This document shows positions 8,284 to 16,230 of a stretch of 38,319 bases of DNA, piece after piece. The translations under genes and the position numbers were made by a program. This DNA is from Verrucomicrobium sp. BvORR034 (GTDB lineage: Bacteria > Verrucomicrobiota > Verrucomicrobiia > Verrucomicrobiales > Verrucomicrobiaceae). Within the stretch, counting starts at the first letter, position 1; every line of letters starts with the position of its first letter. Location: the NCBI RefSeq assembly GCF_000739635.1, contig NZ_BATQ01000003.1:1-38319 (forward strand), given 5' to 3'. Under the pieces are notes generated by a model. It searched no databases. It saw only the letters and a program-made list of their open reading frames with translations, and was not told the DNA's origin.

Positions 8284-9258
8284 ATGACCCCCGACCAGCT
8301 TGAATCCCTGGCCCTGAGCCTGCGTGAGCATCCGAATGTGGCGGAGAAGCTCAAGATCGCAGCCGCCTACTCCCCTGCTCTGGGGGTGGCTCAAAAGATC
8401 GCGGTGGGTGATGACACGGCTGCGATTCCAGATGGCGACGGCTTCCTGCTCTTTGCGGCCGAGGGCATGATGGAAGGTTTCATCGAACTCGACCCCTGGT
8501 TCGCCGGGTACAGCGCAGTGATGGTGAACCTCAGCGACATTGCCGCCATGGGCGGCACTCCCACCGCGCTGGTGGATGTGGTCTGGACCGAGGAGTCCTC
8601 CCCCGTGACCTCGGAGCTTTGGGCCGGCATGCAGGCGGCGTCAGCTGCGTACGGGGTGCCGATTGTGGGCGGGCACACCACGCGTTTTGGCAAGGGGCGC
8701 ACTCCCCTGCTGGCCGTGGCCGTGGTGGGACGCGCGAAAAAGCTGATCACGAGCTTTGACGCCAAACCGGGCGATACCCTGTTGATGGCAGTGGACTTGC
8801 GCGGGGCCTATCGTGGAGCCGGCACCGTTTTCTGGAACGCTAGCGTGGGTTCGCCACCGGGGCGGTTGCAGGCAGATTTGAAGCTGTTGCCGCGACTTGC
8901 AGAAGCCGGGCTGCTCACAGCAGGCAAGGACATCAGCAACGGAGGTGTCCTGGGCACGCTGGCCATGTTGCTGGCCACCTCGGCTGCAGGAGCGGTGTTG
9001 CAGTTGGACCAGCTCCCCAAGCCAGCTGGGGCGGAGCTCAGTCGTTGGCTGCTTTCTTTTCCGAGCTATGGCTACCTGCTGACGGCAGCCCCGGAGCATG
9101 TGGATGAAGTCTGCCGGGAGTTCGCGGGAAGCGGCATCGCGTGCGCCCCCGTGGGAAGCATCACGAGTGGAAAGCTCCTCGAACTGGCCTGGGAGGAGCA
9201 ACGCGTGCCCTTTGCCGAGATGGACACATCTCCTTCCATCGCGGCGGTGGCACTGTGA
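8284..9258 (+). CDS. nitF: Nit1C AIR-synthase-related protein, Sll0787 family (NitF-like)
   Basis: A 324-residue PurM-like ATP-binding protein. GDDTAAIPD at about 42-50 and VNLSDIAAMGG at about 81-91 match the conserved motifs of the AIR synthase/selenophosphate synthetase fold, GGHTTRFGKGRTP lies mid-protein, and the C-terminal domain has the KDISNGGVLGTLAML helix. PurM-fold enzymes use ATP to activate a carbonyl or similar group, so this one probably activates a Nit1C intermediate; the substrate is unknown. It is the seventh and last gene of the cluster. The start codon follows a C/T-rich leader (CCTCCTGCTTTTCCC). A hairpin-rich element lies just downstream and may mark the end of the operon. 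Confidence 0.9.
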   Translation: MTPDQLESLALSLREHPNVAEKLKIAAAYSPALGVAQKIAVGDDTAAIPDGDGFLLFAAEGMMEGFIELDPWFAGYSAVMVNLSDIAAMGGTPTALVDVVWTEESSPVTSELWAGMQAASAAYGVPIVGGHTTRFGKGRTPLLAVAVVGRAKKLITSFDAKPGDTLLMAVDLRGAYRGAGTVFWNASVGSPPGRLQADLKLLPRLAEAGLLTAGKDISNGGVLGTLAMLLATSAAGAVLQLDQLPKPAGAELSRWLLSFPSYGYLLTAAPEHVDEVCREFAGSGIACAPVGSITSGKLLELAWEEQRVPFAEMDTSPSIAAVAL

Positions 9259-9296
9259 GGAGTTGAGTCAATCTGATGCTCCGACCACGCTCAGCC

Positions 9297-9420
9297 GCAG
9301 CTCGTAGCTGCACTCGTGAGAGTGTGGAGGGTGGCGCGGCCTTGCGGGGTGAGTAGCGGATCCTGGGTGACGAGTGGCCTGACCGGGTTCTCACGAACCC
9401 AGCCACGAGCTACGAACTGC
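9297..9420. repeat. MITE-like 124-bp element with hairpins and inverted ends
   Basis: The left end begins GCAGCTCGTAGCT and the right end, read on the minus strand, begins GCAGTTCGTAGCT. Just inside each end lies a hairpin: CACTC-GTGA-GAGTG at 9311-9324, and GGGTTC-TCAC-GAACCC at 9385-9400. The two ends are therefore extended inverted copies around about 60 bases of unique DNA. It has no coding capacity. It follows the last Nit1C gene and could fold into a structured 3' RNA or be a small non-autonomous mobile element. Confidence 0.5.
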
Positions 9421-9442
9421 CCCCGCCTCCTTCCCCGCCCCA

Positions 9443-9493
9443 CTGGATTACTGCCCTACCAAATTACTGAATCACCGTCTTACCGAACTACCG
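9443..9493. repeat. Degenerate TTACTGAAxCACCG/ACTACCG repeat overlapping the def stop codon
   Basis: Short units such as GGATTACTG, AAATTACTGAATCACCG and CTTACCGAACTACCG run in tandem. Read on the minus strand this gives CGGTAGTTCGGT followed by GGTGATTCAGTAA. Nearly the same string ends the FUSC gene at the window edge (38294-38319). The TAG stop codon of peptide deformylase (9488-9490) lies inside the tract. Confidence 0.5.
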
Positions 9494-10066
9494 TTTCGAC
9501 GGGATCAAGCCATCTTCTTCCCATTCCAGCATGAGCCGTTTCAGCTTGCGGCGGACACCCAGCTTGGCGGCGGCGGAGAGACGGTCGATGAAGAGAATGC
9601 CGTTGAGATGGTCGATCTCGTGTTGCAGCGCACGGGCCAGGAGACCGTCGGCTTCGATGGTCCGGGTCTCTCCGTCGAGCGTCTGGTACTCCACTTTCAC
9701 TCCGGCGGAGCGGCGGACTTCGCTGCGCAGATCTGGGATGCTCAGGCAGCCTTCCTCCCCCATGGCTTTCTCTTTCCCGTGGTCCAGCTTGGGATTCAGG
9801 AAGATCAGCGGCATGGCTTCAGCCAGTGGGGTGTCCTCGCCATTGATGCGGACGTAGGTCACAGACTCGTCGTCTGGCGGCACTTCGATCACGGCGAGCT
9901 GCAGGGCGATGCCCACCTGCGGGGCGGCCAGACCCACGCCGCGGGCGTTGTGCATGGTCTCAATCATGTCCTGCGACAGCTTCCGGATTTCCTCGGTGAC
10001 TTCGGTGATGGGCTTGCACTTCACGCGAAGAACGGGGTCGCCGTAGATGACAATGGGCAGGATCAT
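9488..10066 (-). CDS. def: Peptide deformylase
   Basis: Removes the formyl group from the N-terminal methionine of new proteins; a cytoplasmic metal-dependent enzyme of 192 residues. All three signature motifs are intact: GVGLAAPQ at 43-50, EGCLS at 105-109 with metal ligand C107, and HEIDH at 149-153. The N-terminus (MILPIVIYGDPVLR) is the usual one for the family. A C-terminal basic extension (RRKLKRLMLEWEEDGLIPSKR region) is present. It is last in a minus-strand run behind exbD, 143 bases away, and may share transcripts with it or have its own promoter. No fmt gene adjoins. The stop codon falls within a dispersed repeat. Confidence 0.97.
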   Translation of the reverse strand: MILPIVIYGDPVLRVKCKPITEVTEEIRKLSQDMIETMHNARGVGLAAPQVGIALQLAVIEVPPDDESVTYVRINGEDTPLAEAMPLIFLNPKLDHGKEKAMGEEGCLSIPDLRSEVRRSAGVKVEYQTLDGETRTIEADGLLARALQHEIDHLNGILFIDRLSAAAKLGVRRKLKRLMLEWEEDGLIPSKR

Positions 10067-10209
10067 GAATGATGACGGGTATGAAGATTTAACTGGGGGT
10101 CTGTTTGCTTTGGAAACGCTTGCGGACCGCCGGAAGGGCGATCCGCAGGCAAAATCCGAGGAACTGGACTCCGCAAAAGCGGGGTGTCAGGTCTGGAATG
10201 GGAGCTGGA

Positions 10210-10665
10210 TCACGGGGCCACCGTGGCGGCAGAGGCTGCGGGGGCAACCATGCCACGCTGGATGCGGGCTGGCACATCGTTGATGGGAATGCCAGCCGAT
10301 TTCAGAGAATCCCACACTCGGACGAGGAGTCCAAGCGGAGTTTCCTTGTCGGCCTGAAGTTCCAGCTTGGCCTTGGGATCCCGTTCACGCAGGGCGGTGA
10401 GGGCTTCGGCGAGCTTGTCAGCGGTGACTTCGGTCCCGTCGAGCAGGATCTTGCGTTCTGGGGTGATGGCCAGGGTGGTTCGCTTCTCCTTGGAGGGGGC
10501 GTTGGCACCCAGTGTCTTGGAGGTTGGCAGATTGATCTTCATCTGCGTCCGCTGCTCACGGAACGTCGTGGTCGCCACGATGAAGAGCAGCACGATCACA
10601 AGGATGTCCACCAGCGCCACGATGGGGATCTGGGGCGTGGTGCGTTTTTTGCGGCGGATGTTCAT
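10210..10665 (-). CDS. exbD: ExbD/TolR-family proton-channel subunit
   Basis: A 151-residue single-span inner-membrane protein that, with an ExbB-type partner, uses the proton gradient to drive a TonB- or Tol-type transducer. The N-terminus is short and basic (MNIRRKKRTTPQ). It is followed by a membrane helix PIVALVDILVIVLLFIVAT with the conserved protonatable aspartate D20, then a periplasmic domain typical of ExbD. It lies 57 bases after the exbB-like gene and downstream of the TonB-like gene in the order tonB-exbB-exbD. A tolR assignment is possible, but the TonB-like gene favours exbD. Confidence 0.9.
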   Translation of the reverse strand: MNIRRKKRTTPQIPIVALVDILVIVLLFIVATTTFREQRTQMKINLPTSKTLGANAPSKEKRTTLAITPERKILLDGTEVTADKLAEALTALRERDPKAKLELQADKETPLGLLVRVWDSLKSAGIPINDVPARIQRGMVAPAASAATVAP

Positions 10666-10722
10666 GCAGGCAGGGCGGCTTCAGCGCTTCTCGTCTCTTT
10701 CTTAGCAGGGAGGGCGGAGGGC

Positions 10723-11427
10723 TCAATAGCGGCCAGCCAGTGGGGAGCGACGCACTTCGAAGTGGCGGTGGAAGTCGTGAATGGCGCGGCGGAGGATAAG
10801 CTCCATGCGCACGGAGATGGCGTCCAGTTTGCGGCTGAAGTAGCCGTGGGCGATGACGGTCGGGATGGCCACCAAGAGGCCGGCAATGGTGCTGTGGAGC
10901 GCCTCGGCGATCCCCTTGGCCACCTGCTGGGTGTCGGCGTCGGGTACGACATTGCCGGTGCCGAAGGTGGAGAACACGGTCACGAGACCCACCACAGCGC
11001 CCAGTAGGCCGAGCAGCGGGGAGACCGTCACGATGACTTCAAGGAGCGGCACACCTGTCTCCAGTCGGTGCAGGATCACGTGGGCGGCGGTTTCACACGC
11101 TTCGTTGTTTTCCTCACGCGTTTCGTGTTTGCCGGAAATGGCGATGATGCCGAGCTGGGCGGCTACGCTGCCGTCTTCCTCCAGCATGTTCTGGAGCGGG
11201 GTGATGTCCCCGGTGGTGGCATAGCGTTCAATCTTGCGGATCTCCTCTTCAATGTGCGCGGGGAACAGGATGCTGTCCCGCAGCTGGAGTGCCTTCATGA
11301 TGATCACCGTCGCAGAGATGATCGAGCACAGCACGATCAGGATCATCACCTGTCCTCCTCCCACGAGGAAGTTCCAGATGTGCGTTAATCCATTATTAAG
11401 GACGGCAAGGCAGACAGGTTCGAACAT
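10723..11427 (-). CDS. exbB: ExbB/TolQ/MotA-family proton-channel protein
   Basis: A 234-residue polytopic membrane protein of the MotA/TolQ/ExbB family that assembles with ExbD as the motor for outer-membrane energy transfer. A first helix (GQVMILIVLCSIISATVIIM) is followed by a cytoplasmic loop. Then come paired helices containing VTVSPLLGLLGAVVGLVTVF and GIAEALHSTIAGLLVAIPTV, the family's signature segments. The frame is open to 11544, but ATG 11427 (MFEPVCLAVLNNG) is the sensible start; the upstream part overlaps the TonB-like gene in another frame. It begins 10 bases after the TonB-like stop codon, which points to a tight operon. Confidence 0.92.
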   Translation of the reverse strand: MFEPVCLAVLNNGLTHIWNFLVGGGQVMILIVLCSIISATVIIMKALQLRDSILFPAHIEEEIRKIERYATTGDITPLQNMLEEDGSVAAQLGIIAISGKHETREENNEACETAAHVILHRLETGVPLLEVIVTVSPLLGLLGAVVGLVTVFSTFGTGNVVPDADTQQVAKGIAEALHSTIAGLLVAIPTVIAHGYFSRKLDAISVRMELILRRAIHDFHRHFEVRRSPLAGRY

Positions 11428-11437
11428 GGGCAGGTGA

Positions 11438-12750
11438 TTAGGGATGGATGACGATGTCGTAGTTGATCTCCAGGCGCTCTCTGTCCAGGATGGGAACCAG
11501 GTCCAGGGGGATAGGGGGAATTTCAGCCTTGAGGATGGCCTCAATGGTGAAATCTTCCATCAAGGGATTGGCATCTTTCATGGTGAATTTCAAGTCTTCC
11601 ACCTTGCCATATTTGTTGACGTAGAACTTCAAGCTGAGACGGCCGGGCTCCACCGCATCGGCCTCGCGGCTGCGGTAGAAATGCCACTTCTTCTCCACGG
11701 CGCTCGTCACCTGGCGCATGTAGCGACCCACCGGAGTGACCGCTGCCGCCACGGAGTCTTCCGAGCCGATGTTGCTGATGGTGCCCTTGGTGGCGCTGGT
11801 ACGGGTCTGGGGGGAGAAGGCTCCCAGTTCAGACTTCGACATCGGCGGAACGAGCGGGGAGCGATCGCTGGGGGAGGCACCTTGAGGAAGGGGAGGCTGG
11901 GGGACGCCGGGCTGGGCACCATCCAACGGCGTCCGCATTTCCAGTGCGGTGGTGGCGTCCGGGGCGCGGGCGGCGGGGTGTCCACGGCGTCCGCCTTGCG
12001 AAGCTGCGACTCGAGCTCACGCACCATCTGCTCGGAGCGGGACTCCACCTTCATGGCGATGTCCGGCATGGAATGCTTGGGCTCATCCAAGGTGGGAGAG
12101 GTCATGGCCGGATCCACACGGGCTGGCGGGGTGGGTGCCGGCTTCACTTCAGGCACGGCCTGCACCGGCACGGAAGGAGGGGTCGCTGCGGCCACGGCCG
12201 GGGTGGGGGCCTTGGGGGTGGATGGCGGCACCAGCGTCACCGGCGGCAGGGTGGGAATCCCGGTCATGGAGATCCCGGCGTCGTTCTTGATCTCGCCGTC
12301 TTTGTATTCCCGGTTGGCCAGCTCCAGGGTCGGCTCATCCGTGCCGCGGGTGGTAGGGCGGCCGGGCTCGCCGTTTTTGTCGGGAAGAAGCTTGGAGGAG
12401 GCGACCGTGTTCCGATCGGACGTGAAGGCGGCGTTGGCAGGGGCCTCGGGGCTCTCCGTGTTTTGCGTAGTCCGCACGTACTGCTGCTTGGGCTGCGTCT
12501 TTTCCGGCTCGGGGGTGGGGGCCGGTTCGGGCTCGGGCTCCGGTTCAGGCTCCGCAGTCACATCGGGAGGGACGTCATCCGGGAAAATGAGCGTCTCCTC
12601 CTCGACCGGCGTTTGGGCCTTGTCAGCCAGCGTCGCCTCACGGGCGGGTGCCATGCTCAGCCATAGCGCCGCAAAAAGAAATAGCAGGAGATGCATCGTC
12701 AGCGAACCGACAATGCCAATCCTGACGGCTTTGGTTTCCTGGTAGACCAC
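11438..12750 (-). CDS. TonB-like energy transducer, frameshifted as assembled
   Basis: Two frames together make one TonB-like protein of about 437 residues. The first frame starts at 12750 (MVYQETKAVRIGIVGSLTMH) with one N-terminal membrane helix, then a long periplasmic spacer rich in Pro, Glu and Ala (EPEPEPEPAPTPEPEKTQP). After about residue 265 this frame turns Arg- and Pro-rich in a way unlike protein. The other frame, open to the stop at 11438, supplies a TonB-type C-terminal domain (VEKKWHFYRSREA, LSLKFYVNKYGKVEDLKF, AEIPPIP). The switch lies between about 11940 and 11980, in runs of G and C, and one inserted base would restore APDATTALEMRTP. A sequencing error is likely because exbB and exbD directly downstream are intact, but a real frameshift cannot be excluded. 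Confidence 0.8.
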
Positions 12751-12780
12751 AACAGATTATTGACAGCGCTTCTGCAAGAA

Positions 12781-13683
12781 TCAAACCACTTTACGCAACC
12801 GCGAGAACGTCCCGCTCGTACGCGCATGGTGAAAAAGCCACTGCTGAGCGTAGCCCCGATAGGGCCCAAAGTGCGTCTTGGCAAACTCTCGCAGCTCGTT
12901 GGCGGACACATTCTCCGCTGTCCCGGCAAAGTACAACTCCCTCAGGGCGCGCTCGATCCACACATCGATGGGGAAGACTCCCAGACGTTCGTAGGAGAAG
13001 AGCAGGGTGCATTGGGCGATCTTGGGACCCACCCCTGGCAGGGTGCAGAGCAGCTCGCAGGCGGCCTCGTCATTCAGCGCGGCAGGGGCTTCCAGATCGA
13101 AGTTTCCCTCTGCAATACGGCTGGCAGTCTGGTGCAAAAACTTCGCCCGGTACCCCAAACCGCAGGCCCGGAGTGCTGCTTCACCCGCCCGGGCCAGCGC
13201 CTCAGGGGTGGGATAGGTGTGCAAAACTTTCCCGTTCAGGGTCGCGGCGGGCTGGCCAAAACGCTCCCTGAGCGTCAGGGAAATCTGACGGATGTGAGCC
13301 ACCTGCTTCAGAGAGGAGGTGATAAAAGTCGCCAGACACTCCCAGCGCGGCTGGCGCAAGATCCGCAACCCAGGCGAGTACTGGAGCGCCCGTTTCAGGT
13401 GGGCATCCCGCTTGGGCAGCGTGCGTTGCATCCTCACCAGATCATGATCGAGGGCAAGATACCGGCTGACCAAGTCCTCGTGCCCCGCAGAAACGTGCAG
13501 CATCCCCGGCTCTGGCTGGGAGACGGTCACGAGTTCTCCACCGATCAATCCCACAAAACCGCCGTCCTGCTCATGCCAGTGGAACACCTGCCCGCTGTTC
13601 AACGTGGCGGCGAGGTCGAAGTTGGCGACGGGGAGGCCGTTCCTGATCGGAACTGGGCGGGGTGCGGGGGATGACTTGGGCAA
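12781..13683 (-). CDS. ogg: 8-oxoguanine DNA glycosylase/AP lyase (OGG1 type)
   Basis: Base-excision repair enzyme that removes 8-oxoguanine from DNA and can nick the abasic site. The 300-residue protein has the OGG1 layout: an N-terminal domain with NSGQVFHW, the GLGYRAKFL segment near 175-183, and a helix-hairpin-helix LPGVGPKIA at 215-223 with the catalytic lysine K221. PIDVWIER follows with the catalytic aspartate D240. Both active-site residues match eukaryotic OGG1, so a bifunctional glycosylase/lyase is expected rather than a plain AlkA. It lies between the CPBP/GYF genes and the TonB-like gene on the same strand, ending 30 bases before the latter. Whether the neighbours are functionally related is unclear. 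Confidence 0.92.
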   Translation of the reverse strand: MPKSSPAPRPVPIRNGLPVANFDLAATLNSGQVFHWHEQDGGFVGLIGGELVTVSQPEPGMLHVSAGHEDLVSRYLALDHDLVRMQRTLPKRDAHLKRALQYSPGLRILRQPRWECLATFITSSLKQVAHIRQISLTLRERFGQPAATLNGKVLHTYPTPEALARAGEAALRACGLGYRAKFLHQTASRIAEGNFDLEAPAALNDEAACELLCTLPGVGPKIAQCTLLFSYERLGVFPIDVWIERALRELYFAGTAENVSANELREFAKTHFGPYRGYAQQWLFHHARTSGTFSRLRKVV

Positions 13684-13795
13684 AGGAAGAGGCTGTTCGG
13701 TAGAAGGATCTGTGACACCCCGCTCAGGGCGGAGTTCACAAGCAAACGTGAGAACGCCGGGAATCTCGCACTGCGCTCCCGATTGGGCGCAGGCC

Positions 13796-14695
13796 TCAAG
13801 GCTTCACCACCAGCTTCTTCAGCATGGCGCGGGTCCGGGGTATCGCGGTCTGGCCGAGGAAGGACTCCTGCTGGTTGAGCTGGTCCAGGGGGAGCATGGA
13901 TTCACCGGTGTACACGCCGCGCTCGTCATAGAAGCAGCAGTACACGTAGCCACGCTTCACCGCCTGGAGAGCGAGAAATTCGCGCCAGGGAAGGGTGCCC
14001 GCCTGGGGCACAGGCTCGTTGAGGTCGGTCGCCTTTGCTTCCGCCCAGCGGGGACCCCGCTTGATCTCCAGCTCCACGTAGCCGTCCAGTTGTTTCACGG
14101 AACTGATGGTGATGCTGACATAGTCCGCCGTGGCGGAGGACTCCAGCTCCACACCCTGGGAGGGCTGCACCATCACCTTGGTACGATGAAAGAGCTCCTT
14201 CCAGTCCACCAGGAACAGGGAAACAATTCCCAGAAGGGTCAGCAGCGCCAGCAGGCCGCAGCCTTGCAGCAGGAGGTGGCGCTTTGGCTTCGCTGCCGCC
14301 GCGCCGGGCGGGGGAGGCGGGGCCTCGGTCCCGATCTTTCGTGACTGGACCGACACCTTGCCGTCGGGCTGGATGAAATAAAGCGTCTGGATTTCTGCTC
14401 CGCCGCGGGACTCGCGGGATCTAAGGGTGGAGTAGAGAGGGGCAGGGGAGCCGCCATAGAGCGCGGAGAACGCCTCCAGCGCGGCCGTCATCACCGATTG
14501 CAGATCTCCACCCACGAGGCGGGAGGTCTTCTTTTCGGCATTGCTGGCCAGCAGGGAGAACTGCCCGCCGTCCAATTCCAGGCTGAAGTCCAGGCCGGAC
14601 TTGGCCGCCTGCTGGACCCAGTTTTCCACTGCCTCGTCTCCAGGATTGGGACCCTGAAGCAGACCGTCGAGAGTGTAAGTGCCGCTCACCGCCAT
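13796..14695 (-). CDS. Membrane protein of unknown function, coupled to a GYF_2 protein
   Basis: I do not recognise a family. From ATG 14695 the protein has 299 residues. The first 130 or so are soluble (SGTYTLDGLLQ, then a stretch rich in charged and Ser residues). A Pro/Ala-rich linker (APPPPPGAAAAKPKRH) leads to one membrane helix (LLALLTLLGIVSLFLVDW), and a C-terminal domain of about 120 residues ends in MLKKLVVKP. This suggests a cytoplasmic domain tethered to the membrane with an outer domain beyond. ATG 14695 lies one base after the TGA of the GYF_2 gene, so translation is probably coupled; the longer open frame to 14800 overlaps that gene and is rejected. The trio with the CPBP protease is the best clue to its job. 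Confidence 0.75.
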   Translation of the reverse strand: MAVSGTYTLDGLLQGPNPGDEAVENWVQQAAKSGLDFSLELDGGQFSLLASNAEKKTSRLVGGDLQSVMTAALEAFSALYGGSPAPLYSTLRSRESRGGAEIQTLYFIQPDGKVSVQSRKIGTEAPPPPPGAAAAKPKRHLLLQGCGLLALLTLLGIVSLFLVDWKELFHRTKVMVQPSQGVELESSATADYVSITISSVKQLDGYVELEIKRGPRWAEAKATDLNEPVPQAGTLPWREFLALQAVKRGYVYCCFYDERGVYTGESMLPLDQLNQQESFLGQTAIPRTRAMLKKLVVKP

Positions 14696-14696
14696 A

Positions 14697-15293
14697 TCAG
14701 GAGACTTTGAAGAGCGGTTGCAACTCGGGGGTCTGCTGGGCGGCTGTCCAGTCGGGCATGCCTTCGCGCCACACCAGCGTGTCCTGATGAATCGCGCCAA
14801 TGGAGGTTTCTTCCTTGATCCTGGCCAGGGTCACTGGGCCTTGTTGGGAGGAACTTTGGTCGAGATAGAACCAGATGGGCCGGGTTTCCTCCAGCGTCGT
14901 GGGGCGGTGGTTGGGAGAGCCTCCAAGGTGGGGGCGTGGCGGTGAGGAGGCCAGGAGCGCAGGAGCTGCCGCCCGGGTATCCATCTTCAGGGCGGCATCG
15001 TGGGCATCCAGGCGTGCCGCCGTGTGAGCTCGCAGCGCGTCCACTTTCATCTGCTCCTGGCGAAGCTGCTCCCGCAGACGGCGGTTCATGTCCTCTTGAA
15101 TCCGCGAAGCCTCCTGCTGCTCCCGCAAGTTGGGCAGGCAGAGGACGATGACCAGACCGATGCATCCGAGGAAGAATCCGCCAAAGAACCAGCCCACCCC
15201 GCTGCGGCCCTTGGAGTTCGCGACGGCAGCACAGACGCCACCGAAAACACAGAGCATGATGATCCGGAAGATTACTTCGCCGCCGTCGTCCAT
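14697..15293 (-). CDS. Membrane protein with C-terminal GYF_2 domain
   Basis: A 198-residue protein. Two N-terminal membrane segments (VIFRIIMLCVFGGVCAAVA and VGWFFGGFFLGCIGLVIVLC) are followed by a charged coiled-coil-like region (LREQQEASRIQEDMNRRLRE...). The C-terminal domain runs from about 140 to 195: WFYLDQ, GPVTLARIKEE, TLVWREGMPDW. This is the GYF_2 (DUF4339) pattern, a small protein-interaction fold common in bacterial membrane proteins. It starts 23 bases after the CPBP protease gene and stops one base before the next start codon. It may serve as an adaptor that presents a ligand to the neighbouring membrane proteins, but this is inference. Confidence 0.8.
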   Translation of the reverse strand: MDDGGEVIFRIIMLCVFGGVCAAVANSKGRSGVGWFFGGFFLGCIGLVIVLCLPNLREQQEASRIQEDMNRRLREQLRQEQMKVDALRAHTAARLDAHDAALKMDTRAAAPALLASSPPRPHLGGSPNHRPTTLEETRPIWFYLDQSSSQQGPVTLARIKEETSIGAIHQDTLVWREGMPDWTAAQQTPELQPLFKVS

Positions 15294-15316
15294 AAGGGGG
15301 TTATTTGATGGGATGG

Positions 15317-16168
15317 TTACGTTAGCAGGCCTTCATACCACAGGACCGCGAGGTTGTGCAAGAAATGCAGGAGAATCCCTGGAAAAAGCAGGCCGCTTTT
15401 CCATCGCGTCCAGGCCAGCAGGGCACCGACCAAAAACAGGTAGGGGGAACTCAGCACCGAAAAGTGAATGGCACTGAAAAGGGCGGCTGAAAGGGCCACG
15501 GCCTTCCAGGGGTCGATCACCCGCATCAGCCAGGTCTGCACCAGGCCGCGGAAGCCGATCTCCTCGAAGACGGCCGGCATCACACAGATGAGGAACACCC
15601 GGCCGGCAACCATCGGCACCAGCCCGGTCACATCCTTGTACATGTCCTTGCGCAGCTCTTCAGAGGCCAGGTTCCAGAGCGCGCCATGCCACAGCAGGTT
15701 GACCAGCAGCAGGGCGGCCAGCCCCAGCAGCCCCTTGACCATGATGGGTGAGAGGAGGCCCAGCCCGGCGAACTGCGGGCGGAGGACATCGCGATGAAGC
15801 CAGCCGAATACCGTGGAAACAACGGCCACCGACAGCAGCCCGATGATCAGCCCTGGCACCCCTCCCTCGTCAACCGGGTGAATGAGAAATCCCAGGATGG
15901 TCGCCCCCAGAAGGGCTCCCAGGTAGGCGAAAAACAGCCGCCACACCTCCGGGGCCAGTTTCCTCACCCGGGTTTCATCATCCCACTGGGCGGGGCGCAC
16001 CTCGGGCAGCACGGCTTCCACATCGGTATGCGGCATGGCGCATGCCGTGCAGAAGTAAAAGTGCGGCTGGAGCGGCTGGCCGCAGTACTGGCAGCGCTGG
16101 GGGGATTGGCCATGACCATGGGGCACGAGCATGCGTCGAAACCTAACGTCATGCCCGGGACGGATCAA
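15317..16168 (-). CDS. CPBP-family intramembrane metalloprotease with N-terminal zinc ribbon
   Basis: A 283-residue membrane protein of the CPBP (CAAX protease and bacteriocin-processing, Abi) family. EEIGFRG at 202-208 is the catalytic diglutamate/arginine motif, FSAIHFS supplies H235, and HFLHNLAVLWYE at 268 onwards is the third conserved box. About seven membrane helices surround them. The N-terminus adds a zinc ribbon with C26, C29, C40 and C43 (CQYC...CTAC), an unusual cytosolic extension. Start 16168 is used; ATG 16132 also precedes the ribbon. Family members process prenylated or small hydrophobic peptides, or confer bacteriocin immunity; the substrate here is unknown. It heads a tightly spaced trio with the GYF_2 protein and a further membrane protein. 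Confidence 0.85.
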   Translation of the reverse strand: MIRPGHDVRFRRMLVPHGHGQSPQRCQYCGQPLQPHFYFCTACAMPHTDVEAVLPEVRPAQWDDETRVRKLAPEVWRLFFAYLGALLGATILGFLIHPVDEGGVPGLIIGLLSVAVVSTVFGWLHRDVLRPQFAGLGLLSPIMVKGLLGLAALLLVNLLWHGALWNLASEELRKDMYKDVTGLVPMVAGRVFLICVMPAVFEEIGFRGLVQTWLMRVIDPWKAVALSAALFSAIHFSVLSSPYLFLVGALLAWTRWKSGLLFPGILLHFLHNLAVLWYEGLLT

Positions 16169-16230
16169 TCTGCAATCACATGCCCAAACTCGTGAACTCC
16201 GGGTCTAACTTACGGAGGCTGACCCATTAT

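Noticed and set aside
9443-9493. Possible CRISPR-like array from repeated TTACTGAAxCACCG units
   Set aside because: The units are short, degenerate and have no regular unique spacers; no cas genes are present.
11444-12745. 433-codon plus-strand frame opposite the TonB-like gene
   Set aside because: Gly/Ser-rich low-complexity product caused by the Pro/Glu-rich spacer on the other strand.
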